Positions 7,222 to 14,586 of a stretch of DNA of 64,000 nt are shown in pieces. A program made the position numbers and the translations under genes. The notes beneath the pieces are model-generated. The model had not been told where the DNA came from and did no database searches. It saw nothing but the letters and a program-made list of their open reading frames with translations. How positions within the stretch are numbered: position 1 is the first letter of the stretch; each line of letters opens with the position of its first letter. The DNA is taken from assembly GCA_964651475.1 (NCBI GenBank), contig CAZYXV010000012.1, positions 1-64,000 on the forward strand. Reading direction: 5' to 3'. Origin of the DNA: JBGSMF01 sp964651475. GTDB taxonomy: Bacteria > Chloroflexota > Anaerolineae > Fen-1058.

Positions 7222-8407
7222 CGCCGTCGTCGTCAAACGCTTCTTCCCCCTCTTCCATCCATACGGGCGATAGCAGCACACCTAAAAGAAATTGCCCGAA
7301 CGCGCCATTTTCCCAGTAAGGAACAGCAGCATTGGAAAATTGCCCGTGAAGCAGCCGCGCCCTGAGGGCTATCGTAGGTAGACTATCTTGATCTTCAATG
7401 ACATTTTCCAAGTCCTGAAGCAGCTCGCTAAAGCGTTCCGGAGAGAACCTGGTTCTGATCAATTCAGGTAGACGCTGCTCTATAGAATCGAGCGCGTCGT
7501 TTTGCACGCGACTCTCGCTTTGATCCTCTTCAATGTGCCCGCCCCTCATCGCTGCCGCCACGTCGCTAGAAAATCCTTCGATCTCTTCCGGGTCAAAGAT
7601 CGCCAGAGCCAACTCGCCGTCGAGTTTTTGTTGTATGTCCCACGAGTCGTCCGTCAGTTCCATTTGGCGCCTGACGTAATCTGCCAACTCGGTGTTGGTT
7701 CCCACGGCTTCCCAAAAGGCAGTGTAGGCCGGCGTCTCTGCTTCCAGATCGAACACGGTTTCGACGTCGGGCTGGAACGCCTGGGCCAACCTGAGCGCGC
7801 CGGCCTCTTCTTTTTCCAGGGCAGACGCCTTGCTCAGAGCGCGCTGAAGCGCCACGTGCAAAATGCCGCACGTGCCCCATATTTCCGCTCTCGTGTCCAT
7901 GCGCAGCAGGAGTTCAACCGCCGCCGCCAGCGACAATGTGTCGGTTTGCCCGGCGCGCTTTAGCCTGCGCCGGCATTGCCCAAACCGGTTCAACACATCG
8001 CGCTGCAGCGCTGGATTGACCAGTTTAGCCACAGTGTTGATGTCTGCCTCCGAGGTAACATCTTTACGCTCTTCATCAGACATTCGCGCCAATTCTTCGG
8101 GGGCGGGAACGTACAGAGTATGCATGGTTACCGACGCTTGCAGCGCATCTGCCGGGTTAACCGCCAGCCCTTCAAATTCTGGCTCGTCGCACAGCCTGGC
8201 CGAATCGAGCATGGCTCGAGTGGCAAAAACGAACCATTCTTCTTTGTCGTCCAGGTCGTATCCTTCGAGCAGCGGCTGCATCTCTCGCCACAATTGTTCT
8301 TCGACCTTGCGAGTTTCCTGGCGGCGCCGGCGTTGGCTCTCGGAGCGGCGGCGCTTGGCTTGCTCGTGGCGAACTTGTTTTTTGGTTGGTTTGGATTTCT
8401 TTTTCAT
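7202..8407 (-). CDS. Uncharacterised protein with basic N-terminus and acidic C-terminal tail
   Basis: A 401-residue protein that I do not recognise. Residues 1-35 are strongly basic (MKKKSKPTKKQVRHEQ, then KRRRSESQRRRR), suggesting nucleic-acid contact. The middle is helical and soluble. The last residues are an aspartate/glutamate run (EEGEEAFDDDGDDDDEA). There is no signal peptide or membrane segment. The start is set by GGGAGG five bases before ATG 8407; an upstream in-frame ATG at 8425 lies before that ribosome-binding site and is disfavoured. It is the first gene of an apparent operon with the 2-oxoacid oxidoreductase and overlaps korA. The context does not reveal a function. Confidence 0.8.
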   Translation of the reverse strand: MKKKSKPTKKQVRHEQAKRRRSESQRRRRQETRKVEEQLWREMQPLLEGYDLDDKEEWFVFATRAMLDSARLCDEPEFEGLAVNPADALQASVTMHTLYVPAPEELARMSDEERKDVTSEADINTVAKLVNPALQRDVLNRFGQCRRRLKRAGQTDTLSLAAAVELLLRMDTRAEIWGTCGILHVALQRALSKASALEKEEAGALRLAQAFQPDVETVFDLEAETPAYTAFWEAVGTNTELADYVRRQMELTDDSWDIQQKLDGELALAIFDPEEIEGFSSDVAAAMRGGHIEEDQSESRVQNDALDSIEQRLPELIRTRFSPERFSELLQDLENVIEDQDSLPTIALRARLLHGQFSNAAVPYWENGAFGQFLLGVLLSPVWMEEGEEAFDDDGDDDDEA

Positions 8408-8480
8408 GTTGCCTCCCAACGCCATAACCTTGACGCGACGGCATAGAGTTTACCATTGGTTAGGGTTGCGGTCAAACAAA

Positions 8481-8507
8481 GGCCCCCGGCTCAATGGGCC
8501 GGGGGCC
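8481..8507 (-). terminator. Intrinsic terminator after the ABC ATPase gene
   Basis: A strong hairpin, GGCCCCCGGC-TCAAT-GGGCCGGGGGCC, is followed on the minus strand by TTTGTTTG. It lies about 55 bp past the stop of the ABC transporter ATPase gene and ends that transcript before the korA operon. Confidence 0.85.
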
Positions 8508-8561
8508 ATACCATTCAATTTGTTCGCGTCGCTGCTGCGCCCTTGCGGCTATCGAGTCGCG

Positions 8562-9662
8562 TTACCGGATAGCCAGATCGTTCTTTTTATCAAAGACGTG
8601 GAAATTGCCCATGTTGATGACCATGTCTATCTCGTTGCCCACCCGGGCGCGAGTGCGCGGGTCAACCCGCGCCACGCACAGGTTCTTGCCAACGTACAGG
8701 TGCAAAAAGACCTCATTTCCCATCAACTCGGTCACGTCCACCTTGCCGCGCAAGTCGGCCGCGATAATGCCGGGGGCGGCGAACTCTTTATCAAAGATAT
8801 CTTCGGGGCGGACCCCCAGGATAACCTCGTCCCCCTTGTGGCCGTGCAGCGCCTGGGCGCGCTCGGGCGGGACGGGCAGCGAAAAGCCATCGCCTGCGAT
8901 TACCAATTTGCCGTCCTCTTCTTTGATACGCGCATCGAGGAAATTCATTGAGGGACTGCCAATAAAGCCAGCCACAAACTTGTTGTTGGGACGGTCGTAA
9001 AGCGTCTGTGGCGTATCCACCTGCTGCAATTTGCCCTCGCTGATCACCACGATGCGCGTGCCCATCGTCATGGCTTCCACCTGATCGTGCGTCACATAGA
9101 TGAACGTCGTCTCCAACTGGCGGTGCAACTTGGAAATCTCGGCGCGCGCCTGCACGCGCAGCTTGGCGTCGAGGTTGGACAACGGCTCGTCCATCAGGAA
9201 CACGGCCGGGTTGCGCACGATGGCGCGCCCTACCGCCACACGCTGGCGCTGGCCGCCAGAAAGCTGCTTGGGCTTGCGGTCGAGCAGGTGCGCGATCTCC
9301 ATCTTTTCGGCGGCCTCTTTTACACGCTTGTCAATCTCGGCTTTGGGCGTCTTGCGCAGTTTGAGCCCAAACGCCATATTCTCGTAGACCGTCATGTGCG
9401 GATAGAGCGCGTAGCTCTGAAACACCATGGCGATATCGCGATCTTTGGGTGGCACGTCGTTGACTAGGCGGTCGCCGATATAAATCTCGCCTTCGCTGAC
9501 CTCTTCCAGTCCGGCCAGCAAGCGCAACGCCGTCGTCTTGCCGCAGCCCGAGGGGCCAACGAATACCAGGAACTCTTTGTCGGGGATCTCGATGGAGAGA
9601 TTGTTGACGGCAACCACATTGCCCCAACGCTTGTATACGCCTTTGTAAACTACACTTGCCAT
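8562..9662 (-). CDS. ugpC: Carbohydrate-type ABC transporter ATP-binding protein (MalK/UgpC/MsmX class)
   Basis: A 366-residue ATPase with Walker A GPSGCGKT at 36-43, Q-loop near 82, signature LSGGQ at 134-138, Walker B VFLMDEP at 154-160 and the switch histidine in VTHDQ. From about 235 to the end there is a TOBE/OB domain (ILGVRPEDI, VTELMGNEVFLHL) characteristic of the MalK/UgpC subfamily, which energises sugar or sugar-phosphate import. No permease or solute-binding protein lies nearby, so it is probably a shared orphan ATPase serving several transporters, as MsmX does in Bacillus. The start has a strong GAGGAGGT eight bases upstream. A ROK sugar-type repressor lies immediately upstream on the same strand, and a terminator lies immediately downstream. 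Confidence 0.93.
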   Translation of the reverse strand: MASVVYKGVYKRWGNVVAVNNLSIEIPDKEFLVFVGPSGCGKTTALRLLAGLEEVSEGEIYIGDRLVNDVPPKDRDIAMVFQSYALYPHMTVYENMAFGLKLRKTPKAEIDKRVKEAAEKMEIAHLLDRKPKQLSGGQRQRVAVGRAIVRNPAVFLMDEPLSNLDAKLRVQARAEISKLHRQLETTFIYVTHDQVEAMTMGTRIVVISEGKLQQVDTPQTLYDRPNNKFVAGFIGSPSMNFLDARIKEEDGKLVIAGDGFSLPVPPERAQALHGHKGDEVILGVRPEDIFDKEFAAPGIIAADLRGKVDVTELMGNEVFLHLYVGKNLCVARVDPRTRARVGNEIDMVINMGNFHVFDKKNDLAIR

Positions 9663-9695
9663 TCTTACCTCCTCTATGTGATTTGTTTTTTCTGG

Positions 9696-10889
9696 TCACG
9701 AATAGGCCAGCAGGTAACGATCTATCGCTAACGCGGCCGCGCCCACGGCGGCGGCGTCTGAACCCAATGTTGCTTGAGTAATGTCTACCGTCGAGTAAGC
9801 GGCGGGCGATGCGCGGCGCAGGACGGCCTGGCGCGCCGAGCTAACCAGCGTGTCGCCTGTTTCGGCCAACATGCCCCCAATCACAACCAGGCGCGGATTG
9901 AGCGCGTTAACCAGGCCGGCAATGGCCAATCCCAAATACTCGCCGGCCTCTCGCACAGCCGCCAGCGCTGCCAGGTCGCCCGCGGCGGCGGCCTCCACAA
10001 CGTCTTGCAGTGTGAGCCTGCCTAAACTCTCGCGCGTCAACGAGCGCGTGCGCTCCCAGGCCCGCGCCACCTCTTCAACTATAGCCGTCCCACCCGCCAA
10101 CGCCTCGAGGCAGCCCATATTGCCGCAGGCGCAGCGCGGCCCGCCTGGATCAACAACCACGTGTCCCAACTCGCCCGCTCCGCCGCTGCTGCCTGAATAA
10201 AGTTCACCGTTCAGGATGAATCCCGCGCCAATTGTATCGCCAGCGGAAACGAAAATTAAATCATCGGCGGCCTGTCCGGCGCCGCTGCAATATTCACCCA
10301 ATGCGCCAGCGTGGCGAGTATTGACGAGCGCGAACGGCGCGTCCACGTCAAGCTGCTCGCGCAAGAGCGATACGAAAGGGACCTCGCCAGACCACGCCTG
10401 CGGCGCAAACACGAGTGCGCTTTCACCAGCCGCATCTACCAGACCCGGCACACTGATTCCCAGGCCAACGAGACGATCCTCACCGGATACAAGCGCCTTG
10501 ACCAGAGCCGCCGCTTCGCGCATTGCATCGTTTGGCGCCGCCGCTCTAAACGAGCGCCTTGCTGAACGTATGACCTTGCCAGAGAGGTCAGTCAAAACGA
10601 CCAGAGCACGTCCGGCATCCACCTCGATGCCAATCGCCATGCCAGCCTGGTGGTTCACTTGCAGGCCAATCCTCCTCCGCCCCGCGCTACGGGACGGCAT
10701 TTCCATTTCGAGCAGTAGCCCCTTATCCAACAAGTCTGCCACGGTGGCCGATATGGCAGCCTTGCTCAAGCCGCTTTCCAGGGCGATTTCTGCGCGAGAT
10801 ATACCGGGGTGTCTGTGAACCAGCCATAATAACCTGGCTCTGCTGCCAATGCGCGCAGTGTTTGTTTGTGGATAAACCAACGTGGACAT
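9696..10889 (-). CDS. ROK-family transcriptional repressor (NagC/XylR type)
   Basis: A 397-residue repressor. Residues about 15-65 form a winged helix (SRAEIALESGLSKAAISATVA), followed by the ROK sugar-kinase-like fold with GELGH at 239-243 and the zinc motif CACGNMGC at 253-260 (Cys253, Cys255, Cys260). ROK repressors bind a sugar or sugar phosphate and release their operator. It lies 33 bp upstream of the sugar-type ABC ATPase gene, so it probably controls that gene and itself. A strong inverted repeat sits just upstream of its start. The ATG at 10889 is not preceded by a good Shine-Dalgarno sequence. Confidence 0.92.
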   Translation of the reverse strand: MSTLVYPQTNTARIGSRARLLWLVHRHPGISRAEIALESGLSKAAISATVADLLDKGLLLEMEMPSRSAGRRRIGLQVNHQAGMAIGIEVDAGRALVVLTDLSGKVIRSARRSFRAAAPNDAMREAAALVKALVSGEDRLVGLGISVPGLVDAAGESALVFAPQAWSGEVPFVSLLREQLDVDAPFALVNTRHAGALGEYCSGAGQAADDLIFVSAGDTIGAGFILNGELYSGSSGGAGELGHVVVDPGGPRCACGNMGCLEALAGGTAIVEEVARAWERTRSLTRESLGRLTLQDVVEAAAAGDLAALAAVREAGEYLGLAIAGLVNALNPRLVVIGGMLAETGDTLVSSARQAVLRRASPAAYSTVDITQATLGSDAAAVGAAALAIDRYLLAYS

Positions 10890-10916
10890 GGTTTGCTTTG
10901 CAGAACAACCCTAATT

Positions 10917-10941
10917 TATTAGTTTGGTTTATGAACTAATA
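10917..10941. promoter_or_regulatory. Probable ROK-repressor operator, TATTAGTT-N9-AACTAATA
   Basis: Two perfect 8-bp arms, TATTAGTT (10917-10924) and AACTAATA (10934-10941), are separated by nine bases. The site is AT-rich and lies 28 bp upstream of the repressor start and about 28 bp before the -35 box of the divergent DUF2085 gene. It could regulate both. The symmetry is observed; binding is inferred. Confidence 0.6.
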
Positions 10942-10968
10942 TGTTGTATTTTATACTATTTCAACACT

Positions 10969-10997
10969 TTGTCAAGTGCTGGATATTGTGCTATAAT
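10969..10997 (+). promoter_or_regulatory. Sigma-70-type promoter for the DUF2085 gene
   Basis: TTGTCA at 10969-10974 and a perfect TATAAT at 10992-10997 are separated by 17 bp. The predicted start near 11004 leaves a leader of about 12 nt before ATG 11016. Confidence 0.8.
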
Positions 10998-11015
10998 GGC
11001 GCTACGAGAGAAACA

Positions 11016-11864
11016 ATGACGCAACACGAAGAATATGCCCCATCTTCAACCCGCGCTGCCACCCCCGGTCTGCTTGAACAAACCTGGCTGTGGTTAGGCA
11101 CTGTCCTCATCTTATCCGCGGCACTCATTGCAGTGTGGCTATGGGGTCTGCCCGGCGATTTGCTGCACAAGGCGGACCTGGTGGGGTACGCTATTTGCCA
11201 TCGCATTCCTGAACGGTCTTTTGTGATTGGCGGGCGGCACTTGCCGCTGTGTGCGCGCTGCATGGGCATTTACTTGGGAGTGTGGGGCAATTTGATTGTG
11301 ATGACGCTGCTGAAACGTGGACGCAGCGCGGAACTCCCCCGGCCGGCAATACTGGCCGTGCTGATGATGTTCGTCGTCTTGATGGGAATAGATGGCCTCA
11401 ATTCATACATGACATTTTTCCCTGGCGCGCCGCACCTGTACGAACCCCGCAACGAACTGCGCCTGTTCAGCGGCATGTTGCACGGCGTGACGCTGTCCTC
11501 GCTGGTCTATCCGCTTCTTAACCAGACCTTGTGGGCAGATGTGGAGTGGGCGCCGGCTCTGCGCAACTTTAGGGAGCTGGCACTCGTATTATTAACAGGG
11601 GCGCTAGGCGCTGGCCTGACCCTGCTGCGCATCCCGGCCTTGCTTTACCCGCTGGCCTTTATGGGCAGCTGCGGCGTGCTGGTGATGCTGGCGATGATTA
11701 ATAGCGTTATTGTCGTGACGATTTTGCGGCGTGAAAATCGGGCCACTGTTTGGTGGCAGGCCATAGGGCCGCTGGCGGTGGGCGTCGTCTTGGCTCTGCT
11801 GCAGGTGAGTTTTTTGGACATGTTTCGGGCGTACATTACACAGGCGTGGAACTTGCCGTTCTAA
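11016..11864 (+). CDS. DUF2085 family membrane protein
   Basis: A 282-residue integral membrane protein of unknown function. The family signature is clear: CHRIPERSFVIGGRHLP followed by LCARCMGIYLG, where conserved His and Cys residues suggest metal or redox chemistry at the membrane. About seven hydrophobic helices are visible. ATG 11016 (MTQHEEYAPSS) is chosen because the -10 box of its own promoter lies inside the longer open frame that begins at 10941. It stands alone between a divergent ROK repressor and a separately promoted membrane-protein operon. Confidence 0.88.
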   Translation: MTQHEEYAPSSTRAATPGLLEQTWLWLGTVLILSAALIAVWLWGLPGDLLHKADLVGYAICHRIPERSFVIGGRHLPLCARCMGIYLGVWGNLIVMTLLKRGRSAELPRPAILAVLMMFVVLMGIDGLNSYMTFFPGAPHLYEPRNELRLFSGMLHGVTLSSLVYPLLNQTLWADVEWAPALRNFRELALVLLTGALGAGLTLLRIPALLYPLAFMGSCGVLVMLAMINSVIVVTILRRENRATVWWQAIGPLAVGVVLALLQVSFLDMFRAYITQAWNLPF

Positions 11865-11866
11865 AA

Positions 11867-11897
11867 TTGACAAAAATTTGCCGCTTTGTGCTATAAT
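11867..11897 (+). promoter_or_regulatory. Promoter for the small membrane-protein operon
   Basis: TTGACA at 11867-11872 and TATAAT at 11892-11897. The spacer is long (19 bp), but the -10 is extended (TGC before TATAAT). The -35 overlaps the end of the DUF2085 gene region, and the operon's first ATG is at 11950. Confidence 0.7.
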
Positions 11898-11949
11898 TTC
11901 ACATAGGTACTACTTACTGTCCCCAATTTTCATATAGAAGGAGGCTACA

Positions 11950-12624
11950 ATGGATTTCGGCAAGGCGTTCTCGTACGTGTTCGAAGATCAAGACTGGACC
12001 AAAAAGGTTCTACTGGGGGGCGTCATCAGCATCGTCCCCATCCTCAATTTTGCTGCGGCAGGCTATTCCCTCGAAGTGACTCAGCGCGTCATCAACAATG
12101 ATCCCAAGCCCATGCCAGAGTGGGATAATATTGGCGATAAACTCGTCAAGGGCTTTCTCGTTTTCGTCATTGGCTTTGTCTATTCGCTGCCCTCGACTAT
12201 TGTAGGCTGCATTTCTCAGGGGATAAGCGCTGCCGTTCAGCAAGGCGCCTCTTCGGCTTCGAGCGACGAAGCGACCGCCGCCGTAACGGCCATGGCGGCA
12301 GTTACCATGTGCCTGGCGTGTTTTCAAATTCTCTATAGCTTGTTTGTCGGCATAGTGCTGCCGGCGGCCATTGGCCTGTACGCTGCCAAAGGCGAGTTTG
12401 GCGCGGCGTTTCGCTTTGGCGAAGTGTTTGGGCTGGTGCAAAAGAACCTGGGCCTGTATTTGATGGTATTGATCATCAGCATCGTCGCCGGCATCGTCGG
12501 CGCCTTGGGCCTGATCGCGTGCGTCATCGGCGTTGCCTTTACGGTGTTTTATGCCTATATCGTTATGGGGCACGCTTACGGTCAGGCTTACCGCGAAGCC
12601 AGCGCGAACATTGGGCTGGTGTAG
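11950..12624 (+). CDS. DUF4013 family membrane protein
   Basis: A 224-residue membrane protein. The N-terminus, AFSYVFEDQDWTKKVLLGG, followed by PILNFAAAGYSLEVTQRVI and LPEW-like MPEWDNIGDKL, matches the DUF4013 pattern. Four or so long hydrophobic segments follow. Its function is unknown; the family is often found with other small envelope proteins. A strong AGGAGG precedes the ATG. It is the first gene of an operon whose next four genes all encode membrane proteins. Confidence 0.85.
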   Translation: MDFGKAFSYVFEDQDWTKKVLLGGVISIVPILNFAAAGYSLEVTQRVINNDPKPMPEWDNIGDKLVKGFLVFVIGFVYSLPSTIVGCISQGISAAVQQGASSASSDEATAAVTAMAAVTMCLACFQILYSLFVGIVLPAAIGLYAAKGEFGAAFRFGEVFGLVQKNLGLYLMVLIISIVAGIVGALGLIACVIGVAFTVFYAYIVMGHAYGQAYREASANIGLV

Positions 12625-12643
12625 CCCGGAATAAAGGAGCGCG

Positions 12644-13213
12644 ATGAGCGGCGTGTTAAATGTTTTTACGGCTTTTGGACTATCTACTTCGGCGGGACTA
12701 AACGCCTACGTGCCGCTGCTCGTCGTCGCGCTCCTGGCCCGCTTCACGAACCTGATCAAGTTACAAGAACCCTGGACGGCGCTGACAAATTGGTGGATCA
12801 TTGGCCTGCTGGTTGTGCTGCTGATTGTTGAAATGTTGGTAGACAAGGTGCCCGCCGTGGATAGCGTCAATGACGTGATTCAGACCTTTGTCCGTCCAGC
12901 AGCGGGCGCGGTGCTGTTCGCGGCTTCGTCGAATGCAATCAGCGATGTTCATCCAGTGCTGGCCATTGCGTGCGGCATCTTGCTGGCCGGCGGCGTGCAC
13001 GCGGCCAAGGCCACGGCCCGCCCCGTCATCACCGCCACCACGGCAGGTGTAGGCAATCCCATCATCAGCGCTGCCGAAGATGGCGTCGCGCTCGTGACCT
13101 CGCTGCTGGCCGTGCTGGCGCCGGTGCTCATGGCCGCAACGCTCTTGCTGGCCGTGTTGACCATTGCCTGGTGGCTGCGACTCAAACAACGCGAGCGCGC
13201 CGCGTATTTGTAA
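12644..13213 (+). CDS. DUF4126 family membrane protein
   Basis: A 189-residue membrane protein. FGLSTSAGLNAYVPLLVVAL at the start and VEMLVDKVPAVDSVND further on are typical of DUF4126. GGVHAAKATARPVI and GVGNPIISAAED complete the pattern, and the C-terminal end is a helix plus basic tail. Its role is unknown. It begins 19 bp after the DUF4013 gene with AAAGGAG upstream, so it is cotranscribed. Confidence 0.85.
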   Translation: MSGVLNVFTAFGLSTSAGLNAYVPLLVVALLARFTNLIKLQEPWTALTNWWIIGLLVVLLIVEMLVDKVPAVDSVNDVIQTFVRPAAGAVLFAASSNAISDVHPVLAIACGILLAGGVHAAKATARPVITATTAGVGNPIISAAEDGVALVTSLLAVLAPVLMAATLLLAVLTIAWWLRLKQRERAAYL

Positions 13214-13224
13214 GGAGTTTTATC

Positions 13225-13581
13225 GTGTCCCAAGAATATCCACCTTCTTATCAAACTGGTCCAACCACCAACAGCACCGCCGTCATCAGCCTGATTTTGA
13301 GTATCTTGGGTGCTATTGGCATCTTGCCTCTCATCGGCAGCATTGCCGGAATCGTTACGGGCAGCATGGCCAAAAATGAAATCGCTCGCAGCGGCGGGAT
13401 GCAGACCGGCGAGGGATTGGCGCAGGCCGGTGTGATCATTGGCTGGGTTGGCATAGTGCTCGCCGTGCTCGGGATTTGCGTGGCGTTGTTAATTGTTGCT
13501 GCGGCGTTTGGGCTTGGTTTTTTTGCCATCATGGCCGAGTCCACGCGCAGCCTGCTGCCCCTGGCCTTGCCGTTCGTGTAA
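13225..13581 (+). CDS. DUF4190-like small membrane protein
   Basis: 118 residues with a short Gln/Pro/Tyr-rich cytoplasmic head and two membrane helices separated by GSMAKNEIARSGGMQTGEG, the pattern of DUF4190 proteins. The start is GTG 13225 (GTG TCC CAA GAA), chosen for AAGGAG nine bases upstream; the open frame itself extends further left into the preceding gene. Function unknown. Confidence 0.8.
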   Translation: MSQEYPPSYQTGPTTNSTAVISLILSILGAIGILPLIGSIAGIVTGSMAKNEIARSGGMQTGEGLAQAGVIIGWVGIVLAVLGICVALLIVAAAFGLGFFAIMAESTRSLLPLALPFV

Positions 13582-13595
13582 AAGGAGAGTCTGCT

Positions 13596-14225
13596 ATGAC
13601 GATTGACGATCAATGGGCATCCCCCCCAGAAGTGCCAACGCCGGACGATAAACTGGCGTCCATTCCAGAGCCTTCCACCGAGGCTCCGGCTGCTGCTCCT
13701 TCGCCCAGGCCAAGCGCCCCCGAGGCAACTGTACCGCCATACGAGCCAATGGCGCACCCTGTACGAGAGCAAGAAAGCCATGAACGCTCCTGGTCGCCTT
13801 CCCCCGGTTCCGCAGAGCTTGCGCCGCTCTCGCCGGCCGACGAGCGCACCTGGGCCATGCTGGCTCACCTGAGCGTGCTGGCGAACCTGGTCACAGGTCT
13901 CTTGGGGCCGCTGGCGGCGCTCGTCATTTACCTGATGTACAAAGACCGCTCTCGCTACGTCGCCTACCAATCTATGCAATCCATGGTCATGCAGCTCGTC
14001 TGTTGGGTAGGGGGCGGGATACTGGCGGTATTTGCGTGGATAATCAGCAGTGTCCTGGCTGTAATACTGGTTGGCTGCTTGCTGATGCCATTCGCCTTAC
14101 TCGTTAGCCTGCTGCCGCTCGGCGCTCTTGTATATGGCGTGGTGGGGGCCATACAGTGCAGCCAGGGGCAAGATTTTCGGTACTGGCTCGTTGGCGACTG
14201 GGTGCGCGGCACGTTGGAAGGATAG
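13596..14225 (+). CDS. DUF4870-like (Tic20-like) membrane protein with long disordered N-terminus
   Basis: 209 residues. The first 80 are Pro/Ala/Ser/Glu-rich and probably disordered. The second part has DERTWAMLAHLSVLANLVTG and YLMYKDRSRYVAYQSMQS, the hallmark of DUF4870/Tic20-like proteins, with three to four membrane helices. AAAGGAG precedes ATG 13596. Fourth gene of the operon; role unknown. Confidence 0.85.
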   Translation: MTIDDQWASPPEVPTPDDKLASIPEPSTEAPAAAPSPRPSAPEATVPPYEPMAHPVREQESHERSWSPSPGSAELAPLSPADERTWAMLAHLSVLANLVTGLLGPLAALVIYLMYKDRSRYVAYQSMQSMVMQLVCWVGGGILAVFAWIISSVLAVILVGCLLMPFALLVSLLPLGALVYGVVGAIQCSQGQDFRYWLVGDWVRGTLEG

Positions 14226-14299
14226 CGCCGCAGCGCGCCTGATGCTAAAAGATATATCGGCGCTAGGGCGCCGTGATTTGCACAGAAAGGATAAATTCA

Positions 14300-14527
14300 A
14301 TGAGTGACCAATTCCAATATGCGTCCCCGCCGACTGCTCCCGAAAAAAAGAGCAACACGGGCCTGATTATTGGCATTGTGGTGGGGGTGCTTGTGTTGTG
14401 CTGTTGTTGCGCGATCCTGGCGGCCTTGGCCTTTCCCGCTCTTTTTGGGCCGGACATCGAGAATATCTTTGAAGAGATAGAGCGGGAGATAAGCTACACA
14501 CTGCCGACGCTGCTTGCGTTTGTGTGA
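14300..14527 (+). CDS. Small single-pass membrane protein, cysteine-rich helix
   Basis: 75 residues: a short polar head (MSDQFQYASPPTAPEKKS), one membrane helix containing a CCCC run (about residues 34-37), and a short acidic amphipathic tail. AAAGGA eight bases before ATG 14300 supports this start. Last gene of the operon. No family recognised. Confidence 0.65.
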   Translation: MSDQFQYASPPTAPEKKSNTGLIIGIVVGVLVLCCCCAILAALAFPALFGPDIENIFEEIEREISYTLPTLLAFV

Positions 14528-14554
14528 TCCATCGCGCCATATTGGCTTGGAACG

Positions 14555-14586
14555 AAAAAGGCCGGAGATGTTCCCCGGCCTTTTTC
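14555..14586. terminator. Bidirectional intrinsic terminator
   Basis: AAAAAGGCCGG and CCGGCCTTTTT form a stem around a short loop. The flanking A and T tracts let it work on both strands, ending the plus-strand membrane-protein operon and the minus-strand lysS gene. Confidence 0.85.
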
